From NCBI RefSeq assembly GCF_001534665.1, contig NZ_CP013920.1:632501-696500 (forward strand): DNA of 64,000 nucleotides. The letters are read 5' to 3'. The position numbers and the translations under genes were made by a program. Shown here piece by piece: positions 1 through 9,417 of the stretch (positions within the stretch are counted from its first letter, which is position 1; each line of letters starts with the position of its first letter). The notes beneath the pieces were generated by a model that did not search any database, was not told the origin of the DNA, and was given only the letters and a program-made list of their open reading frames with translations. The stretch comes from Candidatus Arsenophonus lipoptenae (GTDB lineage: Bacteria > Pseudomonadota > Gammaproteobacteria > Enterobacterales > Enterobacteriaceae).

Positions 1-362
<362 letters not shown>

Positions 363-390
363 TTATTATATCTCCAAATACTAAATTAAT

Positions 391-1203
391 TTAATGTAAT
401 ATAATTTGTTGCCTTTTTATCGAATAAATTTGCATTTTTATCATCTCAGAAACAGGATCTTCTGGGCATTGTTCGATAAAATAATTTAAATCAGAAATTG
501 CTACATGATTACATTCAAGATGAGCAAAAATAAGACCTCTATCACGTATTTCATAGGGATCGTTTGGATTAAAAGTTAATAATGTTTCACATACTTTTAA
601 TGCTTGTTCCATTTTTTTTTCTTCCATTAATGCTGCTTTCATTGTATCAAATATTTTACGTATTATGATACTATGAGTCGTTTCTTCTATATCTTTTCTT
701 TTTAAATTGGCAAAAGGACTAATTGTCCCTTTTACCCATAAATCAAGCATTTGTTCGGTAAGTGTTTCACCATTTATTGGATTAATATACCAATATGTTC
801 CATTATTTAGACGTACACATAAAATAAGTTGTGCAAGGAAAATAATTGGTATAACTGGTAGTTGTAGTTTCGTAGCAACATGCAAAAAAATTATTCCCAA
901 TGATACAGGAGCACCTTGTCTTGTAATTAATACTTTATCTAACCATAGTGCCTCAGAAAGTGAATAAACCCCCTTGACACAGCTAAAAAGCCAGTCTTGA
1001 TAAAATAATTTTAGTAATATAGATATTTGTGTATCTATATTACTATTAACTGTTATTATTTGTCTCGCTTCTGTCACTAATGTCTGAAGTTGTATATTAA
1101 CTTGTTCAACTGGAAAATCTGAGCGAATCATATTTGAAACTAATATAATTCCTTCGCTCAGGGGTGCGTTATTAAATTTAAAATCAGCTATGGTTGTTTT
1201 CAT
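391..1203 (-). CDS. sirB1: SirB1 family protein (transglutaminase-like fold with TPR tail)
   Basis: Orthologue of E. coli YchA/SirB1, a conserved protein of unclear biochemical role with an N-terminal transglutaminase-like domain and a C-terminal tetratricopeptide-like region. Matching stretches include ADFKFNNAPLSEG near the N-terminus, GVYSLSEALWLDKVL and GAPVSLGIIFLHVA in the middle, and NPNDPYEIRDRGLIFAHL and FIEQCPEDPVSEMIK at the C-terminus. Length is about 270 residues, as in E. coli. The open frame could start one codon earlier at a GTG (complement of 1204-1206), but the ATG at 1203 fits the family better. The start lies inside the last codons of prmC, a 20-base overlap, because sirB2 (between them in E. 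coli) is absent. Role is inferred only from family and operon context. Confidence 0.9.
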   Translation of the reverse strand: MKTTIADFKFNNAPLSEGIILVSNMIRSDFPVEQVNIQLQTLVTEARQIITVNSNIDTQISILLKLFYQDWLFSCVKGVYSLSEALWLDKVLITRQGAPVSLGIIFLHVATKLQLPVIPIIFLAQLILCVRLNNGTYWYINPINGETLTEQMLDLWVKGTISPFANLKRKDIEETTHSIIIRKIFDTMKAALMEEKKMEQALKVCETLLTFNPNDPYEIRDRGLIFAHLECNHVAISDLNYFIEQCPEDPVSEMIKMQIYSIKRQQIILH

Positions 1204-2038
1204 CACGGTTCCATTGACCTACTGTAATACGTTCATTACCTCCATAATCTTTAAAAGTTACTACCTGTTTATAATGATAACAGAAAAATAACTTTCTTAC
1301 TTGCTCTCCTTGTAGCCATCCATGTTCAAGTAAAAGCCATCCATTATTAGCTAAGTAATGACGAGATTGTTCAATGATTAATTGAATATCAGCTAATCCA
1401 TGATTGTCTGATATTAATGCTATTTTAGGTTCAAAACGAACATCACCTTTTTGTAAATATGGATCATATTTATCAATATAAGGAGGATTACTGACAATTA
1501 TATCAAATTCTTGAATAGGTAGTGAAGCAAACCAATTACTTTTATAAAATTTAATATTATTTATTAGTAAATTTTTTGCATTTAATTTAGCTAATTTTAT
1601 TATATTATCACTAATATCTATACCAATTATTTTAGCTTTTTTACATTCTGATGCTATAGCTAATGCTATAGCACCAGTGCCTGTTCCCAAATCTAATATT
1701 TTTGTTGTTTTTTGAGTTGATAATAATTGTAAGGTTCTTTCAACTAAACATTCCGTATCAGTTCTAGGTATTAACGTAATAGGTGAAACTTTTATTGGTA
1801 ACGACCAAAATTCTTTTTCTTTTACTAAGTAAGCGATAGGTTCTCCATTAGAACGTCGAACTAATAAATTTTTTAATAGTTGTTGTTGTTTAACAGTTAG
1901 TTCTGTATCACTAAATGCAATAATAAAGGTTCTATTTTTTCCAGTTATATGTTGTATTAAAATTTCAGCATCCCGTTTTGGACTATCACTATAGTAAAGT
2001 TTTTTAGCAGCACAATCCAACCATTGTTTATAATTCAT
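1184..2038 (-). CDS. prmC: Peptide chain release factor N5-glutamine methyltransferase
   Basis: Methylates the glutamine of the GGQ motif in release factors RF1 and RF2, which raises termination efficiency. The SAM-binding motif DLGTGTGAIALA is present, followed by the catalytic NPPY signature (SNPPYIDKYDPYLQ) and GDVRFEPKIAL, as in E. coli PrmC. The N-terminal helical domain is recognised by SPKRDAEILIQHITGK and TLIPRTDTECLVE. The protein has 284 residues against 277 in E. coli. The extra residues are a C-terminal tail (NRDENNHS) that runs into the sirB1 start and looks like a by-product of the sirB2 deletion. It sits six bases downstream of prfA, its substrate gene. Confidence 0.95.
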   Translation of the reverse strand: MNYKQWLDCAAKKLYYSDSPKRDAEILIQHITGKNRTFIIAFSDTELTVKQQQLLKNLLVRRSNGEPIAYLVKEKEFWSLPIKVSPITLIPRTDTECLVERTLQLLSTQKTTKILDLGTGTGAIALAIASECKKAKIIGIDISDNIIKLAKLNAKNLLINNIKFYKSNWFASLPIQEFDIIVSNPPYIDKYDPYLQKGDVRFEPKIALISDNHGLADIQLIIEQSRHYLANNGWLLLEHGWLQGEQVRKLFFCYHYKQVVTFKDYGGNERITVGQWNRDENNHS

Positions 2039-2044
2039 AAACAG

Positions 2045-3121
2045 TTACTCTGATAATGCAGATAATTGATCTGCTTGATATTCATTAATAATAGGTTGAA
2101 TTAATAAATCTAGTTTTCCGGCTATTACTTCATTTAAACGATATAAAGTCAAATTAATACGGTGATCAGTAACTCTCCCTTGTGGAAAATTATAAGTTCT
2201 TATTTTATCAGATCTTTCTCCAGAACCAAGCAGATTACGCCTTTCAAATGCCTCTGCTTCACGATATTTTTGCATTTCTAATGTATGAATACGTGCTGCT
2301 AAGACCGATAATGCTTTAGATTTATTTTTATGTTGAGAACGTTCATCTTGACACTCAACTACAATTCCTGTTGGAATATGAGTAATGCGTATAGCAGAAT
2401 CAGTAGTATTAATGTGTTGTCCTCCAGCTCCTGATGAACGAAAAGTATCAATTCTTAAATCATTTATATTAATATTAGATATCTCAATTTCTGGAATTTC
2501 AGCTAACACAGCTACTGTACAAGTTGATGTATGGATACGTCCTTGCGATTCTGTTTCTGGAATTCGTTGAACACGGTGACCTCCAGATTCAAATTTTAGA
2601 TAACTATATACATTATCACCGTTAATTTTAGTAATAATTTCTTTGTAACCACCATGATATCCTTCAATTGCATTAATAATTTCTATATCCCAACGTCTTG
2701 ATTCAGCATAGCTATTATACATCTTGAAAAGATCACCGGCAAATCTTGCTGCTTCATCACCACCAGTAGCAGCTCTAATTTCTAAAAAGCAATTTTTTTT
2801 ATCATCAGGATCTTTTGGTAAAAGTAAAATCTCTAATTGTTTTTCAAATTCTTGATTATATTTTTTTGCTTTTTTTAATTCTTCCATAGCCATTTCATGC
2901 ATTTCAGGATCTTTTAATAAAATTTTAGCTGTTTTAATATCTTGTTGTATAGATAACCATGATTTAAAACATCTAGTAATATTAGATAACTGTGTATACT
3001 CTTTAGATAAAGCTATAAATTTTTTATGATCTGTGATAATTTTAATATCAATTAGTTGAGTTTGAATGTCTTCATAGTGTTCCTGCAATGCTTTTAATTT
3101 AGAAATTATTGAAGATTTCAT
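2045..3121 (-). CDS. prfA: Peptide chain release factor 1
   Basis: RF1 recognises UAA and UAG stop codons in the ribosomal A site and triggers peptide release. All key parts are visible: the stop-codon recognition PxT motif as PET within [16 protein letters not shown] (E. coli has PAT, and PET is common elsewhere), and the catalytic GGQ within [15 protein letters not shown]. The conserved tail [20 protein letters not shown] is also present. At 358 residues it is two shorter than E. coli RF1. It now heads the operon prfA-prmC-sirB1-kdsA, because hemA, upstream in E. coli, survives only as a relic. Confidence 0.97.
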   Translation of the reverse strand: MKSSIISKLKALQEHYEDIQTQLIDIKIITDHKKFIALSKEYTQLSNITRCFKSWLSIQQDIKTAKILLKDPEMHEMAMEELKKAKKYNQEFEKQLEILLLPKDPDDKKNCFLEIRAATGGDEAARFAGDLFKMYNSYAESRRWDIEIINAIEGYHGGYKEIITKINGDNVYSYLKFESGGHRVQRIPETESQGRIHTSTCTVAVLAEIPEIEISNININDLRIDTFRSSGAGGQHINTTDSAIRITHIPTGIVVECQDERSQHKNKSKALSVLAARIHTLEMQKYREAEAFERRNLLGSGERSDKIRTYNFPQGRVTDHRINLTLYRLNEVIAGKLDLLIQPIINEYQADQLSALSE

Positions 3122-3212
3122 TTGTTATGGTAGACCTTATAAAAATAATTTAATTTTATCCCAATTATAAGCTATTTTTATATAAAATAATAAATATTAC
3201 TATTTTTATATT

Positions 3213-3590
3213 TATGCTTCTGGAATTATTATTTATGAGTTTATTAGATAATTTATTTATGAATAACAGATTAAATCTATTTATTACTTATTTATTATTT
3301 ATTATTTATTATATTAACAATTTCATAATGAATCTAATAATTTTTTTGTTATTTTATTCACATAATATCATTATTTGAATATGATATTCATAAATTATAT
3401 TTACTAATAATTTAGAAGATAAATTAGAACACAAATAAAATAATAATTTGTTTTTTAAAATATTTTCCTTTTTAATTATTAAAATTTTCATTTTTTAAAA
3501 TTTATATATTTTTTCTATAAAATGGTAGAAAAATTATTTTTGTCTATTTAGAAATAAATATTATTTGATGATTAAATATATAATCAATAA
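3213..3590 (-). pseudogene. hemA: Decayed remnant of hemA (glutamyl-tRNA reductase)
   Basis: In E. coli hemA lies directly upstream of prfA and divergent from lolB, exactly where this 1.3 kb spacer sits. One minus-strand frame still gives short matches to the HemA C-terminal part in the right order. KLSNKLI (complement of 3234-3254) followed by NNNSRSI matches KLTNRLIHAPTKSL. IYEYHIQ (3375-3395) matches IREYRSQ. Weaker traces lie further upstream: ENIL against ETIV, and LLIIYLIIK against LLVDIAVPR. About six in-frame stop codons interrupt it and spacing has drifted by a few codons, so no functional protein is possible. The E. coli sequence is from memory; seen here are the residues, frame and position. 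The bounds mark only the recognisable part. The remainder up to lolB is unreadable. Confidence 0.6.
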
Positions 3591-4413
3591 TTATATTGAT
3601 TATATATATCAAATTAATGTTCATTCATATTTTTATAGCTGTTCAAATTAATTTTTAGCAGATGTTAAATCTATTATTAGTAGAATTAAAATTAATAACA
3701 TTATCAATTCTAAATAAATCTATATTAATTTTATTTTATCTAAAATAAAAACTTTTATTTTAAATTTATTTGCGTATTCTATTTTTTTTAAAATTAATAT
3801 TTTAATTAAAATTATTTATTTATAGATATAGTTTTACAACTATTTAATCAATAAAATATATAATTTAAATATTTATTTAATAATTAAATTAATTTACATT
3901 TTTTTATAAAAGCAATTTTTATATAAATAGTAGATATTTCTACTTCTAGAAAATTATTTTTGTTATATAAAATTTTTAATTTAATTAGTCAAATTTTTGC
4001 TAATTTTGAATTAGAAATGCTTTTTTGATTTAATTTTTGTTTGAATTTTTATAAATTTAATGCATGATTAATATATTACTATATAATAAATAGTTTAAGA
4101 ATAAAATATATCTTAGCATGTATCATATAATACTAATTTTTTTTAGTTTTATTTTTATTAATATTTAAATGAATATATATAATGAAATAATTTATTTATT
4201 TTAGCATAAAGATTATATATTAAGAAGATAATTTCATTATCTTGTAAATAAGAGTACTTATATTACATAAGTAAAATTTTTTTATAATGTTTACTTAAAT
4301 TATATTTTAATAATATATTTGATTTTTTATATTAGTTGTATTAAAAATTTGCTGATATTAATAATGTATTATTAATAATGCTATTTGATAGATGGTAATA
4401 GGAATGTTTAATA
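3591..4413. other. AT-only spacer, presumed fully decayed 5' part of hemA and hemA/lolB promoter region
   Basis: No open frame, tRNA-like structure or conserved motif was found. By position it should hold the N-terminal half of the lost hemA and the divergent hemA/lolB promoters. The only functional-looking element is AGGA at 4400-4403, a plausible ribosome binding site ten bases before the lolB GTG. Confidence 0.5.
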
Positions 4414-5076
4414 GTGACACTAATTACTAAAAGGTTTTTGAAAAAAAACTATTTTTTTTATAAGTTTATCACTATTATTTATATCTTTTCTATCTTATTA
4501 ACTTCATGTACATTTAGTCAATATTTACATAATAAAAAAAATAGTTTTGAATATAATTCACTACAGACAAGTAACCATAATAAGCTTACTGATATAACAA
4601 AATTTCAAATACGAGGTACTTTTACCTATATTAATGGTAATAAAAAAATTTCGGCTAAGTTTTTTTGTCAACAATATACATTATTTAATTATCGCTTGTT
4701 AATAATGAATCCATTAGGATTAACAGAATTAGATTTATATTTAACCCCAAAAATTATTAAGTTAATTGATAAACAAGGTAAAAAATATATAAGTTATAAT
4801 CCTAAATATTTAATTTATCAATTAACAAACATGAAAATACCAATTGAATATTTGTCATATTGGTTAATTGGATTACCAATTAATGCAACATCATTTACTT
4901 TATATAAAAATGGATTGTTAAATACAATTAAATATAAGCAGAATGATAATTTTTTAAATATAAATTATATTTATAATGATTATAGTAATATAATTAAGTT
5001 ACCTTACTATATTATCTTGGTACAAGATAAGCTATATATTAATTTAAAAATTGATAATTGGATTTTAAAAAAATGA
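4414..5076 (+). CDS. lolB: Outer-membrane lipoprotein receptor LolB
   Basis: LolB takes lipoproteins from the periplasmic carrier LolA and inserts them into the outer membrane. The N-terminus is a signal peptide with a hydrophobic stretch ([11 protein letters not shown]) ending in the lipobox LTSC, so Cys32 would be the acylated residue of the mature protein. After it come the family features [26 protein letters not shown] and the C-terminal [10 protein letters not shown], matching E. coli LKMDNWIVK. At 220 residues it is somewhat longer than E. coli LolB (207) because of a longer, lysine-rich leader. The start is GTG. It opens the lolB-ispE-prs gene group, overlapping ispE by four bases. Sequence divergence is high but context makes the call firm. 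Confidence 0.92.
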   Translation: MTLITKRFLKKNYFFYKFITIIYIFSILLTSCTFSQYLHNKKNSFEYNSLQTSNHNKLTDITKFQIRGTFTYINGNKKISAKFFCQQYTLFNYRLLIMNPLGLTELDLYLTPKIIKLIDKQGKKYISYNPKYLIYQLTNMKIPIEYLSYWLIGLPINATSFTLYKNGLLNTIKYKQNDNFLNINYIYNDYSNIIKLPYYIILVQDKLYINLKIDNWILKK

Positions 5077-5939
5077 TATTAACTTGGCCATCTCCAGCAA
5101 AAATTAATTTATTTTTATATATTACAGGTATTAGAACTGATGGTTATCATCAATTACAAACTTTATTTCAGTTTCTTAATTATGGCGATTCAATCACAAT
5201 TGAACCGCGTGAAGATAATCAAATTAAACTAATGACATCTTTTATTAATTTACCAACAGAAAATAATCTTATTATTAAAGCAGCATTTTTATTTAAACGA
5301 TATTGTATGGAAATTAATTCTACTGATAAATATCAAGGTGTTAATATTTATGTTGATAAGAGATTACCATTTGGTAGTGGTTTGGGTGGCGGTTCTTCTA
5401 ACGCAGCAACTATGTTGATTGCTTTAAATTATTATTGGAAAATGAATATTAATGATGATACATTAGCTAAGCTTGCATTAAATTTAGGATCTGATATCCC
5501 AGTATTTGTAAAAGGTCATGCTGCTTTTGCACAAGGTATTGGTGAACAACTAATTAATGTGAATCCAGTAGAAAAATGGTATTTAGTTGCTAATCCTAAA
5601 ATTAATATTATTACTAAAAAGATCTTTTCTGATTCAAAATTTAAAAGACATTCAATAAAACGTTCATTAAATACTTTGTTAAAAGCACCATATAAAAATG
5701 ATTGTGAATTAATTGTAAGAAAACGCTTTCCTAAAGTTGAAAATATTTTTTTATGGTTATCAGAATATGCTTCAACACGCCTTACAGGCACTGGTAGTTG
5801 TGTATTTGCTGAATTTACAAATAAATCTTGTGCCCTTAAAGTATTAAATAAAGCACCAGAATGGATGGATTGTTTTGTTGCTAAAGGTATTAATAAATCC
5901 CCGTTGCATAAATTTAGAGATGATATTTCTAGATATTAA
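5073..5939 (+). CDS. ispE: 4-diphosphocytidyl-2-C-methyl-D-erythritol kinase
   Basis: Fourth step of the MEP isoprenoid pathway: phosphorylates CDP-methylerythritol using ATP. It is a GHMP-family kinase. Lys10 lies within [15 protein letters not shown], the glycine-rich ATP loop [12 protein letters not shown] is at residues 99-110, and the catalytic aspartate is Asp141 in LGSDIPVF. The C-terminal [11 protein letters not shown] motif is also present. The start chosen is the ATG that overlaps the lolB stop (ATGA), giving [10 protein letters not shown] aligned with E. coli MRTQWPSPAK. An in-frame codon 15 bases upstream would add five residues. Length is 288 against 283 in E. coli. Confidence 0.95.
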   Translation: MILTWPSPAKINLFLYITGIRTDGYHQLQTLFQFLNYGDSITIEPREDNQIKLMTSFINLPTENNLIIKAAFLFKRYCMEINSTDKYQGVNIYVDKRLPFGSGLGGGSSNAATMLIALNYYWKMNINDDTLAKLALNLGSDIPVFVKGHAAFAQGIGEQLINVNPVEKWYLVANPKINIITKKIFSDSKFKRHSIKRSLNTLLKAPYKNDCELIVRKRFPKVENIFLWLSEYASTRLTGTGSCVFAEFTNKSCALKVLNKAPEWMDCFVAKGINKSPLHKFRDDISRY

Positions 5940-5993
5940 TTATAAATAATATTTATGTAATAATGATATTAGCATAAATTTGAGGTTTTTTAC

Positions 5994-6941
5994 GTGCCTG
6001 ATATGAAACTTTTTAATGGTAACGCTATACCAGAATTAGCTCAACGTATTGCTAATCGTTTATACACTAAACTTGGAGATGCAGATGTTAGTCGTTTTAG
6101 TGATGGTGAGATTAATGTTCAAATTAATGAAAATGTCCGAGGTGGAGATGTTTTTATAATACAATCTACTTGTGCTCCAACAAACGATAATTTAATGGAG
6201 CTTTTTGTGATGGTTGATGCATTATGTCGTGCATCAGCTGGCAGAATTACTGCTGTAATTCCTTATTTTGGTTATGCACGTCAAGATCGTCGTGTACGAT
6301 CAGCTCGTGTGCCTATTACCGCTAAGGTAGTAGCAGATTTCTTTTCCAGTGTAGGTGTTGATCGTGTATTAACTGTAGATCTACATGCTGAGCAAATACA
6401 AGGTTTTTTTGATGTTCCTGTTGATAATGTTTTTGGAAGTCCAATTCTATTGGAAGATATGTTATCTAAAAATTTAGAAAATCCTATTGTAGTTTCTCCT
6501 GATATTGGTGGTGTAGTACGAGCTCGTGCTATTGCTAAATTATTAAATGATACTGATATGGCTATTATTGATAAACGTCGTCCTAGAGCAAATATTTCAC
6601 AAGTTATGCATATTATTGGTGATGTTGCTAATAGAGATTGTGTACTAATTGATGATATAATCGATACAGCTGGTACTTTATGTAAAGCTGCTTCTGCATT
6701 AAAGGAGTGTGGTGCTAAAAGAGTATTTGCTTATGCTACTCATCCTATATTTTCTGGTAATGCTGTATCTAATATTAAAGATTCAGTAATTGATGAGGTT
6801 ATTGTTTGCGATACCATTCCTTTATCTATAGCAATAAAAAGGCTTAATAAAGTACGATCTTTAACATTATCAGGCATGTTGGCTGAAGCAATTCGTAGAA
6901 TTAGTAATGAAGAATCCATTTCAGCTATGTTTGAACATTAA
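5994..6941 (+). CDS. prs: Ribose-phosphate pyrophosphokinase (PRPP synthetase)
   Basis: Makes phosphoribosyl pyrophosphate from ribose 5-phosphate and ATP. PRPP is the precursor for purines, pyrimidines, NAD, histidine and tryptophan, and so feeds pncB and the pyrD/purB pathways in this window. It is 315 residues, the E. coli length, and nearly identical through [17 protein letters not shown]-like [31 protein letters not shown] and [17 protein letters not shown]. The PRPP-binding loop [14 protein letters not shown] and the C-terminal [15 protein letters not shown] also match. The start codon is GTG, preceded by a GAGG-type ribosome binding site. It is one of the most conserved proteins in the window. 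Confidence 0.98.
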   Translation: MPDMKLFNGNAIPELAQRIANRLYTKLGDADVSRFSDGEINVQINENVRGGDVFIIQSTCAPTNDNLMELFVMVDALCRASAGRITAVIPYFGYARQDRRVRSARVPITAKVVADFFSSVGVDRVLTVDLHAEQIQGFFDVPVDNVFGSPILLEDMLSKNLENPIVVSPDIGGVVRARAIAKLLNDTDMAIIDKRRPRANISQVMHIIGDVANRDCVLIDDIIDTAGTLCKAASALKECGAKRVFAYATHPIFSGNAVSNIKDSVIDEVIVCDTIPLSIAIKRLNKVRSLTLSGMLAEAIRRISNEESISAMFEH

Positions 6942-7134
6942 AAAAATAAGGTAATATAATAAGTTAAATTTTATTAGTTTAATTTATTATTAAAATAAAT
7001 AAAAAATACTTTTTTATTTATTTAATGATCGAAAAAATAATATTTTTAAAATATTTAATTAAAATTTATAACAATTTATTTTAAATATATTAATTAATAA
7101 AATTATCAAATATTAATGTTGAATAATTAATAAA

Positions 7135-7728
7135 ATGGATAGTAAAATAAAATTAATTGTTGGATTAGCAAATCCAGGTCACAATTATGAATTTAGTAGG
7201 CATAATGTAGGTTCATGGTATGTGAAATTATTAGCAAAACAATATAATCAATTTCTAAAAGAGGAAAAAATTTTTTTTGGGTATACTACTACAATATTTT
7301 TAGCAGACGAGTATGTTCGCTTATTGATACCTAAAACATATATAAATTTTAGTGGTACTTCAATATTAGCATTAATTAATTTTTATGATATAAAACCTAC
7401 AGAAATTCTTATTGCCCATGATGAATTAGATTTGATACCAGGGATAGCTAAAATAAAATTTGGTGGTAGTAATAATGGACATAATGGTCTTAAAGATATT
7501 CAAGCTAAACTTAATGGTAATTCTAATTTTTATCGTTTGCGTATTGGTATTGGTCATCCAGGTGATAAAAAGAAAGTTATTAACTTTGTGTTAAATAAAC
7601 CATCTGTACATGAACAAAAATTAATTTATAATAGTATTCATGAAGCAATAAATTGCACCCCGATTTTAATTAATAAAGGGATTAAGAAAGCGATTAATAG
7701 ATTACATGCCTTTAAGGGATTTAATTGA
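7135..7728 (+). CDS. pth: Peptidyl-tRNA hydrolase
   Basis: Frees tRNA from prematurely released peptidyl-tRNA. The family motifs are clear: LIVGLANPG at the N-terminus, SRHNVGSW with the catalytic histidine (His23), PKTYINFSG, the IAHDELDL segment with the catalytic aspartate, and [14 protein letters not shown]. The [10 protein letters not shown] and FVLNKP motifs follow. It has 197 residues, close to E. coli Pth (194). pth and ychF are adjacent in E. coli; here they are 110 bases apart on the same strand and probably still cotranscribed. Confidence 0.96.
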   Translation: MDSKIKLIVGLANPGHNYEFSRHNVGSWYVKLLAKQYNQFLKEEKIFFGYTTTIFLADEYVRLLIPKTYINFSGTSILALINFYDIKPTEILIAHDELDLIPGIAKIKFGGSNNGHNGLKDIQAKLNGNSNFYRLRIGIGHPGDKKKVINFVLNKPSVHEQKLIYNSIHEAINCTPILINKGIKKAINRLHAFKGFN

Positions 7729-7838
7729 TATCTGTTTTATATTTTTAAAGAATATAATATGTTTTTTAACAATAAATTTATTTCTTTTCTGAAGCAGTTT
7801 ATTATTTTATTAAATAAAAGCTTAAGGATATATAATTG

Positions 7839-8939
7839 ATGAGCTTTAAATTTGGTATCGTTGGTATGCCTAACGTAGGTAAATCAACTATTTTTAATGC
7901 ACTTACCAAAAGAGCAGTTGAAGTAGCAAATTTCCCATTTTGCACTATTAAAGCAAATACTGGTATGGTTAAGGTACCAGATCCTCGTATTAACCAATTA
8001 GTAAAAATTGTCAAACCACAACGAATATTACCGGCAACAATTGAATTTATAGATATTGCCGGTTTAGTGAAAGGTGCATCTACAGGTGCAGGTTTAGGAA
8101 ATCAATTCTTAAATAATATTCGTGAAACTGAAGCCATTATTCATGTTATTCGTTGTTTCGATAATAATAATATAATTCATATTCATGGAAAGATAGATCC
8201 AATATCTGATATTGATACTATCAATACTGAATTAATATTATCTGATTTGGACACTTGTGAAAAAGCTATTAATAGTATTCAGAAAAGAGTGAAAAGTGGT
8301 GATAAAAAAGCTAAAATTCAATTAAATATTTTAAAAAAATGTTTATTTCATATTGAAAATACATTTATGCTTCGTAATTTAGCATTAACTAAAGAAGAAA
8401 AATTTTTTATTCGTCATTTTAATTTTTTAACTCTTAAACCTATAATGTATATAGCTAATGTTAGTAATGATGAATTTAATAAAAATTATCTTTTAGCAGC
8501 AGTATATAAATTTGCTAAAAAAGAAAATTCTATTGTTATACCAATATGCGCAATAATAGAGGATGCTATTAGTAAATTAGATGATTATGATCGTGATAAA
8601 TTTATTAATAAATTAGGTATATTAGGTTATAAAAAGTATAGTTTAAATAATATAATCAATTCTGGATATAGTTTACTTAATTTACAAACTTATTTTACTG
8701 TTGGTTCTAAAGAAGTGAGAGCTTGGACAGTACCAGTAGGTACTACTGCCCCTCAGGCAGCTAGCAAAATTCATAGTGATTTTAAAAAGGGTTTTATTCG
8801 TGCACAAATAATTTCATTTGATGATTTTGTGAATTACAATGGTGAAATTGGAGCTAAAAAAGCAGGCAAAATGCGCATCGAGGGTAAAGAATATCTTATA
8901 AAAGATGGTGATATAATTACTTTTTTATTTAATGTTTAA
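7839..8939 (+). CDS. ychF: Redox-regulated ATPase YchF (Obg-family P-loop protein)
   Basis: Universally conserved Obg/OLA1-type ATPase associated with ribosomes and stress responses; its exact role is unsettled. The P-loop GMPNVGKST (residues 9-17) opens the G domain, followed by FCTIKANTG, the [10 protein letters not shown] switch, and the noncanonical nucleotide specificity region YIANVS that explains ATP rather than GTP use. The C-terminal TGS domain is seen as [23 protein letters not shown] and ending [11 protein letters not shown]. It has 366 residues against 363 in E. coli. An in-frame TTG precedes the ATG by one codon; the ATG at 7839 is preferred, with AAGGA ten bases upstream. Confidence 0.96.
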   Translation: MSFKFGIVGMPNVGKSTIFNALTKRAVEVANFPFCTIKANTGMVKVPDPRINQLVKIVKPQRILPATIEFIDIAGLVKGASTGAGLGNQFLNNIRETEAIIHVIRCFDNNNIIHIHGKIDPISDIDTINTELILSDLDTCEKAINSIQKRVKSGDKKAKIQLNILKKCLFHIENTFMLRNLALTKEEKFFIRHFNFLTLKPIMYIANVSNDEFNKNYLLAAVYKFAKKENSIVIPICAIIEDAISKLDDYDRDKFINKLGILGYKKYSLNNIINSGYSLLNLQTYFTVGSKEVRAWTVPVGTTAPQAASKIHSDFKKGFIRAQIISFDDFVNYNGEIGAKKAGKMRIEGKEYLIKDGDIITFLFNV

Positions 8940-9096
8940 TTAAGTCATTATTAATGATAAGATAAATTTTAATAGATGTTTGTCTTATATTTTATTATAA
9001 GATATTATGATTATAATTTAGAAAATAACTTTTAATATAATCATTCATATATTATAATTATTCATAAAATTAACACTGAAATTATATGTATATAAT

Positions 9097-9130
9097 TATC
9101 AGTATATGATATAATTTTCATATACTGATA
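9097..9130. repeat. 12-bp inverted repeat upstream of pabB promoter-like site
   Basis: TATCAGTATATG at 9097-9108 is perfectly repeated in inverse orientation at 9119-9130 with a ten-base centre. It overlaps the expected -35 region of the extended -10 element that follows, so it could be an operator. It could also be a terminator hairpin for ychF, although no T-run follows it. Chance occurrence cannot be excluded in A/T-rich DNA. Confidence 0.35.
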
Positions 9131-9148
9131 CATTATGCTATAATAGCA
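9115..9148 (+). promoter_or_regulatory. Candidate sigma-70 promoter upstream of pabB with extended -10
   Basis: TGCTATAAT at 9136-9144 is a perfect extended -10 element. TTTTCA at 9115-9120, 18 bases upstream of the TATAAT hexamer, is a moderate -35. The -10 lies inside TGCTATAATAGCA (9136-9148), an imperfect palindrome with arms TGCTAT/ATAGCA. Transcription would start near 9151, leaving about 265 bases of leader before pabB. That is unusually long and leaves open that the promoter once served a lost gene. Confidence 0.4.
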
Positions 9149-9417
9149 CTATGTGTATTTTGAAATCAAAATTTATATTATTTGTATATAATCAAAATTT
9201 ATTTGTATATTTTTAGATCTATATTAAAAACATAACATATTAACAAGATACCAAGATTATATAATCTTAATTTAATTTATCGATAATGAAGTTATATTTT
9301 TATAATTAAAAATCAAAAGTATTTTACTTTTATACAGCGGGTTATTTTTTTTAAAGTATTCAGTTGTAATAAATTATTATTATCTGATAATTTTTTATAA
9401 TTTTAACTTAATTAAAT

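Larger units (their letters stand above)
8940..9417. other. Intergenic region ychF-pabB carrying one promoter-like site
   Basis: 478 bases with no gene. The notable content is a 12-bp inverted repeat (9097-9108 and 9119-9130) directly before a consensus extended -10 promoter at 9136-9144, each listed separately. No tRNA or recognisable gene relic was seen. Confidence 0.5.

Noticed and set aside
707-967. 86-codon frame on the plus strand inside sirB1
   Set aside because: Antisense to a conserved gene with matching E. coli orthologue; no independent evidence.
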